A DNA stretch of 64,000 nt, from assembly GCF_009905375.1 (NCBI RefSeq), contig NC_133647.1, positions 173,830,790 through 173,894,789 on the forward strand, read 5' to 3'. Source of the DNA: Apium graveolens (taxonomy: Eukaryota; Streptophyta; Magnoliopsida; Apiales; Apiaceae). The translations under genes were made by a program, and so were the position numbers. Numbering within the stretch: the first letter of the stretch is position 1; the number at the start of each line of letters is the position of its first letter. The notes beneath the pieces were generated by a model. The model had not been told where the DNA came from. It did no database searches and saw nothing but the letters and a program-made list of their open reading frames with translations. Shown one piece after another: positions 36,901 to 50,296 of this stretch.

Positions 36901-37949
36901 TGCAAGGAGTTTTATCAAATTATCACCACAAAATTTAAGTCATTATCACATAAACATGCAAAAATTGATCAAAACAACAAGAATGATTTCAAGGACCATT
37001 CATTCGGCTCCCATATGGTCATGGCCGAATGAAATGGATGGAAATGGCCATTAAATCATCAAGATTTTCCTTCTCATGACTTGGCACTTATCCATTCATT
37101 GTAGTCCTCTCAAAAACAACCTTAAATCCATAAGAATCAAGATTGTATATTTGAGTTTCACTAAAACCTTAACATGCAACTTTAAAACTTAAACTTTTTA
37201 CTCAAAACTCTTTGGAATATAAATGATCATGATATAGGAAGTAATATTTACTTGTATGGGAGGTGGAAACTTGAATGTGGAATGAAGAAAAGGGGAGGGG
37301 GGTAGGGCTTCGGCAAAAAGCCGAGAGGAAAGGTGGGAGGAGGGAGAGGAGAGGGAGAAAAAATGTAGAAATGGTGGAGTGATCATCTTGATTGTTTGGT
37401 TTTTATTTGCCCACAAGTGAGTGGATGTGAGAAATTACAAGAGTAACCCTCTAGCCAAAGTTAGGCAAGTTTGCATGCAAGGTCAAGGAGGTAATTTGGC
37501 TAGCAATTTGTGAGTTAGTGGGGTGGTTATTGACTCTTTAGCCCTTTGGTTAAATAGAAGAGAGTTTGCATGCAAGGTTATTCATGTAATTTGATAATTA
37601 TTAAGCAACTAATTTCCAAAGATTTATTTTTATATAATAAAGTACAAGTTCAAAAATTATAAAATTTATACCATAAAATAACTTGGATTTTTAGAGACTT
37701 TATAAAATCATTTTCAAAATTTGTGTACAAAATGTCTTTTAAAAGAAAATTTTTCCAAAGCTTAGAATATTCCTTATAAATCAAAAATAAAGAAATTAAA
37801 TAAATTCTTGCTTTGAAAAATCATATACTACCCAGAGCAAATTTAAAATGCAAAAATTTTCACTCACACAAACGTACAAGCATTGAATATATTTTTATTT
37901 AACTTAATATTATTCACAAATAATATTACATAAAATGCCGGTCGTAACA
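33931..37949 (-). repeat. Element B 3' LTR (4,019 bp)
   Basis: In plus orientation it starts TGTCACACCC and ends CGGTCGTAACA. TATA-like box at 36304-36314; leader exon copy at 34109-34171. The ORF at 37198-37416 lies in the pyrimidine-rich stretch and has no recognisable product. No other gene. Confidence 0.97.
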
Positions 37950-37962
37950 TCCTCTCCCCCTT
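37950..37962 (-). other. Polypurine tract, element B
   Basis: On the minus strand AAGGGGGAGAGGA directly before the 3' LTR, identical to A. Confidence 0.92.
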
Positions 37963-37983
37963 AAGGGATTCTGTCCCCAGAAT

Positions 37984-40900
37984 CTAAGAGAACAGATGAG
38001 GATACCGGGAACGCACATCAGACTCTAACTCCCAAGTCGACTCTTCGACCTTAGGGTTCCTCCAAAGTACTTTCACTAACTTTACTGATTTATTTCTAAG
38101 ACTCTTTACTTGCCAGTCGAGTACTTTAACCGGTTGCTCCACAAATGACAGGTCTGCCTGAATTTCTACAGGTTCATATTCTATCACATGGCTAGCGTCA
38201 GGATTGTACTTCTTAAGCAACGACACATGGAACACATTATGCACATGCTGATACTGAGGTGGTAAGGCCAACTCGTAGGCCACCTTTCCTACTTGACTCA
38301 AAATCTCAAAAGGACCTACGTATCTAGGTGCTAACTTTCCTTTCTTGCCAAATCTTATCAACCCTTTCCTAGGTGACACTTTTAGCAACACAGCTTCGCC
38401 AATTTGGAATTGAACATCCTTGCGCGCTGGATCCGCATACTTCCTCTGTCTATCTTGAGCAGCAAGCAACCTTTTCTGAATTAACTTGACTGAGTCATGC
38501 AACTGTTGTACCAATTCTGAGCCGAGAATTCTTCCTTCTCCTACTTCATCCCAACTTGTTGGTGATCTACATTTTCGCCCGTACAAAGCTTCATATGGTG
38601 GCATGCCGATACTGGAATGATAGCTGTTGTTATATGAAAATTCAATTAATGGCAGGTGGTCGTCCCAACTTCCAGCAAAATCGATTGCACAACTGCGCAA
38701 CATGTCTTCAATGGTTTGAATTGTTCTTTCACTCTGGCCATCAGTCTGCGGGTGATACGCCGTGCTCATATTCAACTTCGTGCCAAGACATTCCTGGAAT
38801 TGCTTCCAGAATCTTGAGTTAAATCGGGGATCTCTGTCTGAAACTATTGATACAGGTACTCCATGCCTTAATACGATTTCGTGCACATACAGATGAACCA
38901 ACTTGTCCAGTGACGACTTCTCATTTATTGGAAGGAAATGCGCCGACTTCGTAAGACGATCAATTATAACCCATATTGCGTCATGTCCGGATTTTGTTCG
39001 CGGTAGTCCTACTATAAAGTCCATAGCGATATTTTCCCATTTCCATTCTGGAATCTTCAGGGGCTGAATTAACCCGCTTGGTCGTTGATGTTCTGCCTTT
39101 ACTTTCTGACAAGTATAGCACTTCGCAACCCATTCTGCCACGTCTCGCTTCATATTTGGCCACCAAAAGTTCTTCTTTAAGTCTTGATACATCTTGGTGC
39201 TTCCCGGGTGGATTGAAAATTTCGAATGGTGGGCTTCATGGAGGATCTCATTCTTTAATTCAGATACATGGGGAATCCATATTCTGGATGAAAACCTTAG
39301 TATTCCTTGCTCATCCCTTTTAGTATTAATCTCTTCTCCAGATAACTGATTTTTCTCTTTTTCCATTACTTCCTCTTGATACTTCTTTATCTTTTCCAGT
39401 AGTGTTGGCTGAAAGGTCATTGCATGACAAACTTCTTTGACTTCCCCATAAGCACAAAGTTCCAATTCAAATTTTCCGATTTCTTCAGATAACTCTTTTG
39501 ATGTTATCATTGCATTCAATCTTTCCTTCCGACTCAGCGCATCGGCCACTACGTTCGCCTTTCCAGGATGGTAATTTATCGAACAGTCATAGTCTTTAAT
39601 CAATTCCAGCCATCTCCTCTGCCTCATATTGAGCTCTTTCTGAGTAAAAATGTACTTTAAGCTCTTGTGATCCGTGTAGATTTCACACTTTTCTCCATAG
39701 AGATAGTGTCTCCAAATCTTGAGTGCGAACACTATGGCGGCTAATTCCAAGTCATGCGTCGGATACTTTAACTCGTGCGGCTTCAACTGTCTTGACGCAT
39801 ATGCTATTACCTTACTGTGTTGCATCAACACACAACCCAAACCCTTATGTGAAGCGTCGCTGAATATTACAAAATTCCCTTGATCATCTGGAAGTACTAA
39901 CACCGGAGCTGTTACCAACTTTTGTTTTAACTCTTGAAAGCTATTTTCACATTCTGCACTCCATTCAAACTTTTGATTCTTTCTGGTTAACTTGGTCAAT
40001 GGTGTGGCGATCTTCGAGAAATCCTTGACGAATCTTCTATAGTATCCGGCCAATCCTAGAAAACTTCGCACTTCCGTAGGAGTCCTTGGCCTCTCCCAAC
40101 TCATAACTGCATCAATCTTCGCCGGATCCACTTTAATTCCATCATTTCCAATAACATGCCCCAAAAATTGAACTTCCTTTAACCAAAACTCACATTTGGT
40201 AAACTTGGCATACAACTTCTCTTGTCGGAGTATCTCCAAGGCTATCCAGAGATGCTGCATATGTTCTTCTTCCGATTTAGAATAAATAAGGATGTCATCA
40301 ATAAATACCACGACAAATTTATCCAAATACTTCTTAAATACTCGATTCATCAGATCCATGAATGCGGCCGGGGCGTTGGTCAATCCAAACGGCATTACTA
40401 GGAATTCATAATGCCCATATCTGGTCCTAAATGCGGTCTTGGGAATATCTCCTTCCTTGATCTTTAATTGATGGTATCCCGATCTCAAGTCAATCTTCGA
40501 AAAACATTTTGCTCCCTTTAACTGATCAAAAAGGTCATCTATCCTTGGTAGCGGGTAGCGGTTCTTGATCGTTACTTTATTCAACTCCCGGTAATCTATG
40601 CATAGACGCATACTCCCATCTTTCTTCTTCACAAAGAGAACAGGTGCTCCCCATGGCGACGTACTTGGTCGTATCACTCCCTTATCCAATAATTCTTGTA
40701 GCTGGCTCGCCAACTCTTTCATTTCTGCTGGTGCCATCCTATACGGAGCCTTTGAAACTGGTTCCGTGCCTGGAGCAAGGTTGATCTCGAACTCAATTTG
40801 TCGATCTGGTGGTAAGCCTGGTAGTTCGTCGGGAAACACATCGGGGAACTCATTTACTACAGGAATATCCTCCATGCTGGGGCTGCCTCTCTCTGAATCC

Positions 40901-42597
40901 ACTACATATGCTAGGAACGACTCACAACCTTTTCTAAGTAACTTCTTAGCCTGAATAATTGTAAGAAATAGTCGCTCTTGCCTCTGTCCCTTAAATACTA
41001 CCTTCTCTCCACTCTTCGTCTTTAAATTCACTCTCTTGGTCTTACAATTTATCTGCGCGCTATTCTCTCCTAACCAATCCATTCCTAAGATTATGTCAAA
41101 CTCTCCCAGCTTGAAGAGTATCAAGTCGGCTGAGAACTTATATCCCGAAATATCAATCTCACATTTTGGACAAAATTGATTCACAGGAATCTTCTCTTGG
41201 TTCGCAATTACCACATTTACTACCTCACTCATAACCGTTTTATCACATTGGATCTTATCAACAAAGGATTCTGATATGAAAGATCTTGTGGCTCCCGAAT
41301 CAATCAATACTTTGGCTTTGACATTATTGAGTAAAAGTGTACCTGCTATCACCTCAGAATTCTGAACAGCATCTTTCATCTTCAGGTCAAATGTCCTTGC
41401 TGTTGCTTGCGGGGTTGGTGCGGGTGGTGGAGGTAATGCCAATACCTCAGCTGGCACGCTTGCACTGGTACTTGCCACGTTCATCAGAGCTCTGACTGGT
41501 CCTGTTGCCTTACACTCCCTAGCCATGTGTCCAGTCTTCCCACACTTGTAGCACGTAACTCCTGGCCTCGGCATCTTGCACTCATTTGCCAAATGTCCCT
41601 TCTGATTGCACCTATAACAGGTCATACTCAGCTTATTGCATACTCCGGGGTGCCTTCTTCCACAGTGCTTGCATTCTGGCCTCTGGAACCTGTTTTCTCC
41701 AACTTGCCCTTGGCTTGCCTGATTGTTCCCTTTTGATTCTTGCCTTTTGCCCAAATTTCCTTTCCTTTGAAAATTTCCGCCCTTCTGGAAACCAATCCTC
41801 TTTACATTCCGATCTTGCGAACTTCCAGCTTCAGACTTTTCTCCATAAAATGGAACCTTCCTCTTCTTGTTATCCCTCTCTTTCCTTGACTGCATCCCAT
41901 TATTCTCAATCAGAGCAGCTTTCTGTACTACTCCCGCATAAGTTTCAAGCTCAAACATAGCCACCCTATCTCTGATCCAAGGCTCCAATCCTTGCTGAAA
42001 TTTCTTTGCTTTTTCTTCCTCAGTGCTGGTATACTTTGTCACAAACCTTGACAACTCAGTGAACTTCTTCTCATATTCCAGTACAGTCATGTTTCCTTGC
42101 TTTAACTCAAGAAATTTTAGCTCCATCTGATTCTGCATGTACTTAGGGTAATACTTGTCCAGAAATAACTTCTTAAATCTCTCCCAAGAAATCTGCTGAG
42201 TGACTTCCATAGCTTTTACTGATTCCCACCAATAAATGACTTCTCCCTTCAAGAAGTAAGTGGCATACAGCGTCTTCTGATCGTCCCCTAACTGTACCAA
42301 CTCAAAAGCCCTTTCCATCTCCTTGATCCATGTGTTTGCTATCACTGGATCAGTGGTATCATGAAATACAGGTGGATTCACATTCTGAAAAGCCTTGAAA
42401 GTGACAATTTGTCTTGGTGGTACTGGTGGTTCAGGTGGTTGATATGGCTCACGGTTATCTTGGTTTTCAATTCGTTGTTGAAGAGTTAGTTGTTGTTGAG
42501 CTATAGCATTGGTTTGCTGTTGCAAGGTTTCCAGTAGTTGAAGAATATTTGGGTCTGTGGTGAAGGTGGTTGTTGGATTCTTCTTTTTGGGAGGCAT
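37984..42597 (-). CDS. gag-pol: Intact gag-pol polyprotein of element B, chromodomain-ended
   Basis: A 1,537-aa single ORF encoding all proteins for particle assembly, reverse transcription and integration. Visible in order: N-terminal MPPKKK; Gln-rich segment (about 20-50); gag core (65-230); Cys/His segment ([12 protein letters not shown], near 308); two CCHC zinc knuckles (near 326 and 348); aspartic protease D-S-G (near 433); RT with FIDD (764-767); RNase H (FSDASHKG near 911, TDHKSLKY near 974); integrase zinc finger ending CYTCQK (about 1120-1165); catalytic D-D-E (about 1192, 1253, 1289); GPF/Y module (near 1427); and a chromodomain (about 1491-1537). The ATG at 42597 opens gag in A as well. 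Gag and Pol share one frame with no stop between them, so protease processing is needed. The chromodomain in this lineage is thought to guide insertion to heterochromatin. The upstream accessory ORF and PBS are intact. Confidence 0.97.
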   Translation of the reverse strand: MPPKKKNPTTTFTTDPNILQLLETLQQQTNAIAQQQLTLQQRIENQDNREPYQPPEPPVPPRQIVTFKAFQNVNPPVFHDTTDPVIANTWIKEMERAFELVQLGDDQKTLYATYFLKGEVIYWWESVKAMEVTQQISWERFKKLFLDKYYPKYMQNQMELKFLELKQGNMTVLEYEKKFTELSRFVTKYTSTEEEKAKKFQQGLEPWIRDRVAMFELETYAGVVQKAALIENNGMQSRKERDNKKRKVPFYGEKSEAGSSQDRNVKRIGFQKGGNFQRKGNLGKRQESKGNNQASQGQVGENRFQRPECKHCGRRHPGVCNKLSMTCYRCNQKGHLANECKMPRPGVTCYKCGKTGHMARECKATGPVRALMNVASTSASVPAEVLALPPPPAPTPQATARTFDLKMKDAVQNSEVIAGTLLLNNVKAKVLIDSGATRSFISESFVDKIQCDKTVMSEVVNVVIANQEKIPVNQFCPKCEIDISGYKFSADLILFKLGEFDIILGMDWLGENSAQINCKTKRVNLKTKSGEKVVFKGQRQERLFLTIIQAKKLLRKGCESFLAYVVDSERGSPSMEDIPVVNEFPDVFPDELPGLPPDRQIEFEINLAPGTEPVSKAPYRMAPAEMKELASQLQELLDKGVIRPSTSPWGAPVLFVKKKDGSMRLCIDYRELNKVTIKNRYPLPRIDDLFDQLKGAKCFSKIDLRSGYHQLKIKEGDIPKTAFRTRYGHYEFLVMPFGLTNAPAAFMDLMNRVFKKYLDKFVVVFIDDILIYSKSEEEHMQHLWIALEILRQEKLYAKFTKCEFWLKEVQFLGHVIGNDGIKVDPAKIDAVMSWERPRTPTEVRSFLGLAGYYRRFVKDFSKIATPLTKLTRKNQKFEWSAECENSFQELKQKLVTAPVLVLPDDQGNFVIFSDASHKGLGCVLMQHSKVIAYASRQLKPHELKYPTHDLELAAIVFALKIWRHYLYGEKCEIYTDHKSLKYIFTQKELNMRQRRWLELIKDYDCSINYHPGKANVVADALSRKERLNAMITSKELSEEIGKFELELCAYGEVKEVCHAMTFQPTLLEKIKKYQEEVMEKEKNQLSGEEINTKRDEQGILRFSSRIWIPHVSELKNEILHEAHHSKFSIHPGSTKMYQDLKKNFWWPNMKRDVAEWVAKCYTCQKVKAEHQRPSGLIQPLKIPEWKWENIAMDFIVGLPRTKSGHDAIWVIIDRLTKSAHFLPINEKSSLDKLVHLYVHEIVLRHGVPVSIVSDRDPRFNSRFWKQFQECLGTKLNMSTAYHPQTDGQSERTIQTIEDMLRSCAIDFAGSWDDHLPLIEFSYNNSYHSSIGMPPYEALYGRKCRSPTSWDEVGEGRILGSELVQQLHDSVKLIQKRLLAAQDRQRKYADPARKDVQFQIGEAVLLKVSPRKGLIRFGKKGKLAPRYVGPFEILSQVGKVAYELALPPQYQHVHNVFHVSLLKKYNPDASHVIEYEPVEIQADLSFVEQPVKVLDWQVKSLRNKSVKLVKVLWRNPKVEESTWELESDVRSRYPHLFS

Positions 42598-42898
42598 GAT
42601 CCTGAAATAAGAGTTGTGTTATAACAAATATGAATGATAAAATGATTCGAGGGTATCGCATGGCATTCTTGTTTACATATGGGGTCAAGTTTCCAGATAT
42701 GATGACAAAACATAAAATAACAGTTGAGAGCAATTGGAACAATAGCACATAATTATTGAAATTTTAAAGGTCACAGTACATAGGATTGGGACATAGTCTG
42801 ATTCTAGAAATAACAGGCTTATTTAAAGGAAAGACAGAAACAACTGGGGATTCCTTAGAGTTTGATAGTACAACAACATGAAAGGTAAATGGAAAGAA
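42598..42898 (-). other. Non-coding spacer between accessory ORF and gag, element B
   Basis: About 300 bp, counterpart of 2846-3157 in A. Nothing conserved beyond family similarity is seen. Confidence 0.6.
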
Positions 42899-43633
42899 CT
42901 AAGGCTCCACTCCATCTGAACGGGGCTTGGTAGACTTTTTCTCTCGAAGCGTCTTCGCAATGCTCTGGAGCTCATCCGCCACCATCTGAATGACATACTG
43001 GCTGGTACGGTCCCGGTGCGCTGGCATCTCTTCAAGCTTAGTGTTGACGTACCCAACCAAGGTCTCAAGTCTCGCAATCATCTGCTCCTTGGGCTTCCCT
43101 TCGTAGTTTCGGCTGTCCGGATACACGTTCTTCAGTCGGTCTATCAGTCGGTCGTACTTGCCCTGAAGCATGTCGAACTCGCGCCTCAACTCAGCATACA
43201 CGGAGAAAGCAATAGTGTCGTCCGACCCAGAGGATGACGAGGAATGCGCCCTTTGCTGACAACCAATAAGAGGAGTATTAATAATAATTTACTTTACCTA
43301 CTCTCTCGCATAGTATCTATAACCTACTCACAAGTCCTATAACCTATTTGGGCTGTTCAGGGACTCTAAACCGTAGCTCTGATACCAAAACCTGTCACAC
43401 CCCCAACTTAAATAGCAAAATAATTATAGCTATTACATCATTTTAATGAGTATTGTACAACCATAATCCAAGATCTTTACAGTTTAGGGTTTGAAACAGC
43501 CCAACACTACCAACTATTACATCTGATTACAAATACCGAGTCCTCACACAACTATTATTACTTATTCTACCTGAGCTCGAACATAAGCGTCAGCATCACA
43601 GGTCTTACGGGCAGTCTGCTTGAATCTAACCAT
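42899..43633 (-). CDS. Predicted spliced accessory ORF of element B with histone H3-like start
   Basis: Exon 1 is 43633 down to 43571 (63 nt, in the 5' LTR); the intron is 43570-43256 (315 nt, GTAGAA...GTCAG, removing the PBS); exon 2 is 43255-42899 (357 nt including stop). Phase 0 on both sides gives 139 aa. Exon 1 encodes the same 21 residues as A, with one silent GAT to GAC change. Exon 2 has a Ser-rich and Asp-containing stretch, then charged, probably helical segments (VYAELRREFDMLQ, ARLETLV, DELQSIAKTLREKK). Across the last 100 residues six differ from A (G/D, Q/G, V/A twice, E/K, I/S), with no stop or indel. This is preserved in the youngest, intact element. No domain is recognised. 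Alternatives: a leader with chance coding potential, or unspliced exon 2 used alone (no ATG near its start). Confidence 0.55.
43376..43387 (-). other. Primer binding site, element B
   Basis: Minus strand TGGTATCAGAGC, five bases from the LTR end at 43393. tRNA-Met type. Confidence 0.96.
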
Positions 43634-46600
43634 GGCTGCTAGCTGTAATATCAGGGTAAAGCAAGAAGTGAGCCAAAAGCTCAACAAGTGCAAACAATAC
43701 AGCGCAAAGCATAAATCGGGATATACCTTTAGGAATGACAATGGAATGACATAATCAATGATAATCGAGAGATAAAACTTACGTGAGTTGGCATCATTTT
43801 GCTTGCATCAAAACAAATTTTAAAATCATACTTAATCAAAATCATTTTATGACGCTACGGATTACAGCCGGTGATCAGCCGCGAAGTAATCCCGAACCTC
43901 GCTGGGTTCTAAAACATTATTGGGAATCCCTAGGCAACTTTTAAGCCTAATATAAGTGTGGAAAGGACTCGCGTCTCAGTCCAGATCCACCATTCAAGAA
44001 AACATTTGTCCCCCTTTGGGACTGAAAAATCCACGTTTTAATCATTTTAAAAACTGATGCCGATTTATGACAAAATCTCTTTTGACTGTAATTATTTTTA
44101 TCAAGGGATTATAGATCAACTTGAAACACTGGAAATATGACACTAAATCTCAGGGCCATGATCTACTAGACTTTACTATATTAGGGTAATTGAGAGGTTT
44201 CCATAAACAAGAACTTAGACAAGGAAATTAAGCCAGGCTATTGGATAAGATGAAAGAGTAATGCCAAACTAGGCTTAAAGCAATGGTTGTAGACAAGGTA
44301 TAGGTATTGGAACATCAAGAAGATAGGCATCACTGGTACAAATAGGATAAAGGTGTTAAAATATAAAGAAAGTGATCATCAGCTCAGTATATAACAGGAT
44401 ATCAAGCTTTAGGGTAAGGATAGGGTTATCAAACAATCATGAATGTATTTAAGAAATGATTGGCTTTAAGGTATCAAAATAAAGTTTCTATCGAGGTTAT
44501 TTCAAGAGTTGAATTCAAAGCATCAGGGTGCAACATCAAGATTTCTCAGGGATCAATAGCATGATAAACAAAAGGGATTAATAAGATATTATAACGCATC
44601 TCTAATTTATCATGGCATTAAACTATCATGAAAGACTTTTGAACTACTTGCAATATGTACTCGAGGGTTCATGGCATCTCTATGTAACAAAAGATACTCT
44701 TGATTTAAATATATCAAAATGACTCAGGATAATTGCATCGATATATATATATGAACTGTTTACAGTAAATGCGAAGGTCAAGTTGAATCACTTGCCTTAA
44801 GATAGACTGGTCTGGTCTGACTGGTAGGAGCAACAACTGGAGCTTCACTCGACTTTTATGGCAAGTTTTCCCTCGTCTCGAGATCCTACATAATAATAAT
44901 AATCCTCATTATAATATATTCTTTCCATCTTAACCTATTTACAACCCGAAATTAAACATGGATGGCACTTAGGCCTATACGCACTTAATTCATATCCACC
45001 TTTATATTTTCAAATGTACACATGTAGCCACATAATCACATATCGTATATTAATACCAAATAACATCATATACACCATAATGCCACACTAGGCTTGGATG
45101 ATCTCGACTCACCACTCAAGTTACTTGGTCGCTAACTAAACGAAGTCTTCGAATTTGGGCTTCCTAACTCAATGTGCCTTTCTTAAATTATCCAAAACCT
45201 ATTGACCCTCACTTGTGCCTTTTGTTCTACTGACCTTACACTATCTTACAACTATGGTGGTCGACCTAATACTCACTTCTAAGTGTCCTAAAACTATGTG
45301 ATAAGTGAAAGTGCTCACTGGTGCAAATTTCAGAATGGTAACTAAGGTTTCTTGAGTGCATTAGACACTCTTAAACTACAAGTTTTTCTTCAAAATTTTT
45401 ACACAAGACTCTCCTGACCTAAGGGCATCTCACAAGCTTGATGTGGCTCAAAGGCCTGGCTTGGGCCTTCTTGGGCCTAAGCTAAAAGTCCAAGGTTCCC
45501 CTGTTTTTCTGGGCAGAAAATGCCCTGACTTGAGTTAACTTGTGACACATGGTTCTAGCTCATATCCTATGAACTATGGTTGGAAAAACTTCTCTGACAT
45601 ACCCTCTAACTAAGGCCCAATTGGGCCTAATGAGGGCCTACCCATGACATGGCCAAATCTCCCTATTTCTAAGTTGCAACAAAACTGTCCCCTGCTGGAC
45701 AGATTTTGTTATTCTACTTGTGCACCTAACCAAATGACATGCAAACCTCCAACCAACTCCTAAAACCTATTATATACTCCCCATACTAACTTCTGGTGGC
45801 TTGGGCCTCAAAGTGCCCATCAATGACATGGTCAAAACTCACTCTAAACTCAGGGTACTAAACTGATTTTTCTGCAGAAACTATAACTCTTATTTTCCAA
45901 GGTTTTGACTTGACAAACCCAATTATCAACAACTAAATACTTAAACCAAGACCTATACTTGGTGTTCTACTGAACTAACTCTTTTTTTTCTCAAAATACC
46001 CTTGGTGAGATCATCCTTACCTATGGTGCAACTATGGCAAAATAAAAGAGACTACTCTTTACAACTCATAAACCTTTATGCTTTTGAAACAACATGATAT
46101 ATATTTTTATAAAAGATAACCACAAATTATTACCATGCAACAAGAAGCATAAATCCATATTATCACATTATTCCTACTGAAATTAAGGCTCACTAACAAA
46201 ATCTTTTCCAAATGATCAAAATCTTACAACAAACTAAGAGAATTCCACATGCATGCATGCCTTCGGGTTTTTCAACCCAAAACAACCCATTTTCTACATA
46301 TATTCCATCTTAAAATTGACATGCAAGCCTAGCATAAGGTATACCTAGATGATCACTTAGCATGCAAGGAGTTTTATCAAATTATCACCACAAAATTTAA
46401 GTCATTATCACATAAACATGCAAAAATTGATCAAAACAACAAGAATGATTTCAAGGACCATTCATTCGGCTCCCATATGGTCATGGCCGAATGAAATGGA
46501 TGGAAATGGCCATTAAATCATCAAGATTTTCCTTCTCATGACTTGGCACTTATCCATTCATTGTAGTCCTCTCAAAAACAACCTTAAATCCATAAGAATC

Positions 46601-47411
46601 AAGATTGTATATTTGAGTTTCACTAAAACCTTAACATGCAACTTTAAAACTTAAACTTTTTACTCAAAACTCTTTGGAATATAAATGATCATGATATAGG
46701 AAGTAATATTTACTTGTATGGGAGGTGGAAACTTGAATGTGGAATGAAGAAAAGGGGAGGGGGGTAGGGCTTCGGCAAAAAGCCGAGAGGAAAGGTGGGA
46801 GGAGGGAGAGGAGAGGGAGAAAAAATGTAGAAATGGTGGAGTGATCATCTTGATTGTTTGGTTTTTATTTGCCCACAAGTGAGTGGATGTGAGAAATTAC
46901 AAGAGTAACCCTCTAGCCAAAGTTAGGCAAGTTTGCATGCAAGGTCAAGGAGGTAATTTGGCTAGCAATTTGTGAGTTAGTGGGGTGGTTATTGACTCTT
47001 TAGCCCTTTGGTTAAATAGAAGAGAGTTTGCATGCAAGGTTATTCATGTAATTTGATAATTATTAAGCAACTAATTTCCAAAGATTTATTTTTATATAAT
47101 AAAGTACAAGTTCAAAAATTATAAAATTTATACCATAAAATAACTTGGATTTTTAGAGACTTTATAAAATCATTTTCAAAATTTGTGTACAAAATGTCTT
47201 TTAAAAGAAAATTTTTCCAAAGCTTAGAATATTCCTTATAAATCAAAAATAAAGAAATTAAATAAATTCTTGCTTTGAAAAATCATATACTACCCAGAGC
47301 AAATTTAAAATGCAAAAATTTTCACTCACACAAACGTACAAGCATTGAATATATTTTTATTTAACTTAATATTATTCACAAATAATATTACATAAAATGC
47401 CGGTCGTAACA
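43393..47411 (-). repeat. Element B 5' LTR (4,019 bp)
   Basis: Matches the 3' LTR base for base as far as I can read. Contains the leader exon (43571-43633) and a TATA-like box (45766-45776). No other supported gene. Confidence 0.97.
45766..45776 (-). promoter_or_regulatory. TATA-like box, element B 5' LTR
   Basis: Minus strand TATATAATAGG, in the same place as in A and D. Likely promoter of genomic RNA; start site not determined. Confidence 0.4.
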
Positions 47412-47416
47412 GGAAG
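47412..47416. repeat. Target-site duplication of element B, right
   Basis: GGAAG, partner of 33926-33930. Confidence 0.98.
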
Positions 47417-50291
47417 TATTAAATAAATAAAATACGTGTATAGCTTCTGTCAGCTTGGTGTCATTTTATTATTATCTATGTGTGATTTATGGTGTACCGG
47501 GTTGTTCGCGTAATTAATTATGGAATTGTATTGCATTGTTTTCACTTTTAAAAATGGATTTAATGCAAATTTATTTTTATAAATACTTGGATTGTCTGTA
47601 AAATTGTTTTTATGATTTTATAATTTCAATAATTATTTTTGGGATTTTATAAAATTTAGAAATCAATATTTCATCAATTATTTAGCCTTGTATGATTTTC
47701 TGATTATGTTTAAGTGTAAATTCCATATTAAATTCAAAAATATCTCAAAAATCGTGAAACCCGTATTTTATTAAGTTTGGGTTATTCCGGGAATTTTAAA
47801 ATTATTTTGGAAATTTTTGAGATTAATTTCACCCGCATGTTGATTCGTTTAATTGATAAAAGCGGGTATAAATTGCTTTTCAGAAATTATTTTAAAATTA
47901 TGAAAATTACGTTTTTATTTACTCCCGAATATTTCTGACATTTTAAGACTGTTTTGGATTTATTTCGATGTATTTTAACCACACCTTGTTTCGTCCAATC
48001 GCTAAATCCGGGTTTTTATTGCGCTCCAAAATTTGTTTTAAAATTTCGAAAGTTATGTTTTTACTAACTTTGCGGTATTTATAATATTTCAAGAATGTTT
48101 TGGTATTTTTTTTAAAATTGTTTAAGCGTGACTCTGTCTGATAAATTGCGAAGTTGGGGTAAAGTTTCGATCCCCGGATATTCAGGGACACGTGTCAAAT
48201 CCTTATTAAAGAATTTGACACATATCCGAATTATTGATACGTTCCCTGTGTAAACTAAATATGCAGCAAGTCATTTTCTTTATTTCTTTTACATCAATCT
48301 CTTTATTCTCTGTTTTCTCTCTGTTCATCTCTTCCTTTTCTCTTTTTCTCCTCCCTTCCCTGTTTCCTCCTCTCGGCTGTTCCTGTTCGCTGCCGTTTCA
48401 TTTTTCCGGCCATTCTCGGTGAGCCGCCGCTTGGATCCTTAGCTTGGCTAGTTCTGATTGTGTTGATAATCTGTATATATGCATATATCCATGCTTGTGT
48501 GTGTTACCTATGTGTGTGTGTGTTACCTGTGTCGTGTGTGTGTACGGCGGTGGCCGTGTGGTTGCTGGTTGTGCTTCCTGGTTTCTCGTTGGGCTTGTCC
48601 TGTTTGCAGTTGTTGGTCCTGTTAAATTGGGCCTTGCTGTTGATGTTGGGCCTCTAACAGTGAGGCCGGTTGTGTGTAGTTGGGCTGATTATTTAATTCT
48701 GATTTGATTCTTTTATTTGCAAGAATTATTTGAATAAACATTTGTGATATTATAATTCTTACAGGAATTTATTTCGTAATCGGTGAAATTACGTTGAAAA
48801 CCCGAAATTTATCGGGTACCCGTAAATTTTACCGCCGTTAACGATGAACTTCGGTGAGTCAACGGTGGACAGTGATGAATTTATTCTGAGTCCTAATTTT
48901 ATAAAATAAATAAAATGAGTCATGTAATTAGTTTCGTATGTGAATGGTTGTGGAATTGTGATTTGTTGTTACTGACGTCGATTTTGTTCGACGGGTAGTT
49001 CGATAAACAAAGGAGACGTTGCCCAAATTCCGGAAGCGTACCCTGTAAAATATCGGGAATATCAGTCGAGTGTACATAGTTATATACTTATAAATAAATG
49101 TTGTGCGAGCCTACCTACATATTGTGGTATATGGTTAATAACACTATTTTACGAAATGTACCTGCGTGTCGTAAGAATATATTTTATAAATTATAGCCGA
49201 CAACCCTGTTTTCTAAAGCGACAAGTATATGTGTTTTCCGAAATCGGTAACCAAGTCGAGTTTTGAGTACGTGAACCCTGATTTCTGTATGCATTATAAT
49301 AATATATATAATTACGAGTCGGAAATCATTATCGTCTTGGTAAACTCTCTAACGAGGATATGTCAAGCATAACTGGGTGTCTAACATATAGTATTTCGAC
49401 CCTGTAGGTTCTAGTTGGGAAACCGAAAGTGGATGTTGGACTAAAGATAACCTAATGGTCAGTCGACGAGCTCAGTAGAGTTTCAACAGAAAAACCTGAG
49501 TGTCGAAGTCGAATCCAATGTGATCTAGTGGTTGGACGTTAAAGCCTGAGCGGCAGAGTCGGCTCAGAGTTGATCAGTAATAGTTGTAAAGCCCTGTAAG
49601 GCAAGTACTTCTAAACCTTTTTCGAAATATAATGCAAATATTTCTAAATTCTCTCGTGACATATTGTTCAGTATTCAAAATAGCTCTGTTTTATATTGTA
49701 AGTACTTTGAATCCTTCAGCCTTGAACCCGAGCCACATCATTTAATCTTTGAACCGTAAGCCTTATTTTTTATGAACCATTTCTTGTTGATTTACCAGAT
49801 ACTAAACCACACAAATACGATACTACTCCATAAATATATACCCATCATATATCAAACACTGGAACATAATTGTTTGAACATACATAAACTTTTATACGCA
49901 ACCATACCTTGTGGCATCAAAGAACTAAACCTTATAAAATCATGGTTCCTCTAAATACCTGATTCTTCTACAGGCTGAAGGCCATTTCTTTTATATACTT
50001 TGACATACCCTCGTGGTACCCATGAATTGGATCGGGCTAGCAGGAGCTTATTATGGTAGTGGGATAGTAAGATGGTATGAATAATTTCATTATCAGTTGT
50101 AAGTTAAATTAGTTTGGATTTGGTACGTTGTAATAAAAGTTAAGGTTGTGGCTTGTTTTCATACTTTAACCTGTTGCGATCCGTGGTTATGTAAAGCAGG
50201 GTCATTGCCAATAATATTTCATATACAGGTTTATATATTGTGTATGTGTTGTGGACCCCAAACTTCTGACCCGGGTTCGGAGGGCGTCACA
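47417..50291 (+). repeat. Element C 3' LTR, remainder after element B
   Basis: Continues the C LTR from TATTAAATAAATAAAATACG. Compared with the 5' LTR it has lost about 470 bp at about 50027-50028 (CATGAA joined to TTGGATCGGG) and has about 40 extra bp near 49790-49830. Small ORFs here are LTR duplicates. No gene. Confidence 0.92.
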
Positions 50292-50296
50292 ATATA
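50292..50296. repeat. Target-site duplication of element C, right
   Basis: ATATA, partner of 20408-20412, in a TA-rich context. Confidence 0.75.

Larger units (their letters stand above)
33931..47411 (-). mobile_element. Element B: complete, very young Tekay-type chromovirus
   Basis: A 13,481-bp minus-strand element: 5' LTR 43393-47411, PBS, accessory ORF, intact gag-pol, polypurine tract, 3' LTR 33931-37949, perfect TSD GGAAG. Both LTRs are 4,019 bp and I saw no difference between them, including an identical 72-codon ORF in each. This implies insertion too recent for LTR mutation. All features needed for autonomous activity appear present; actual activity is not shown by sequence. Confidence 0.97.
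20413..50291 (+). mobile_element. Element C: decayed Tekay-type chromovirus, host of D and B
   Basis: Contents: 5' LTR 20413-23794, PBS, decayed gag and protease, pol traces interrupted by solo LTR D, G-rich polypurine tract, and a 3' LTR split by element B (33882-33930 and 47417-50291). Both LTRs start TATAACGACT rather than TG and end GCGTCACA. TSD ATATA flanks the whole. Pol remnants end WELESDMLDKYPNLF, matching the chromodomain end of A and B. Without inserts the element is about 12.3 kb. It is inserted in the 5' LTR of F. Confidence 0.9.

Noticed and set aside
40598..40954. 118-codon and 124-codon ORFs opposite gag-pol in A and B
   Set aside because: Antisense shadows of conserved coding sequence.
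46660..46878. 72-codon ORF identical to 37198-37416
   Set aside because: Identity reflects the identical LTRs of B; the frame is open because of the pyrimidine-rich tract.
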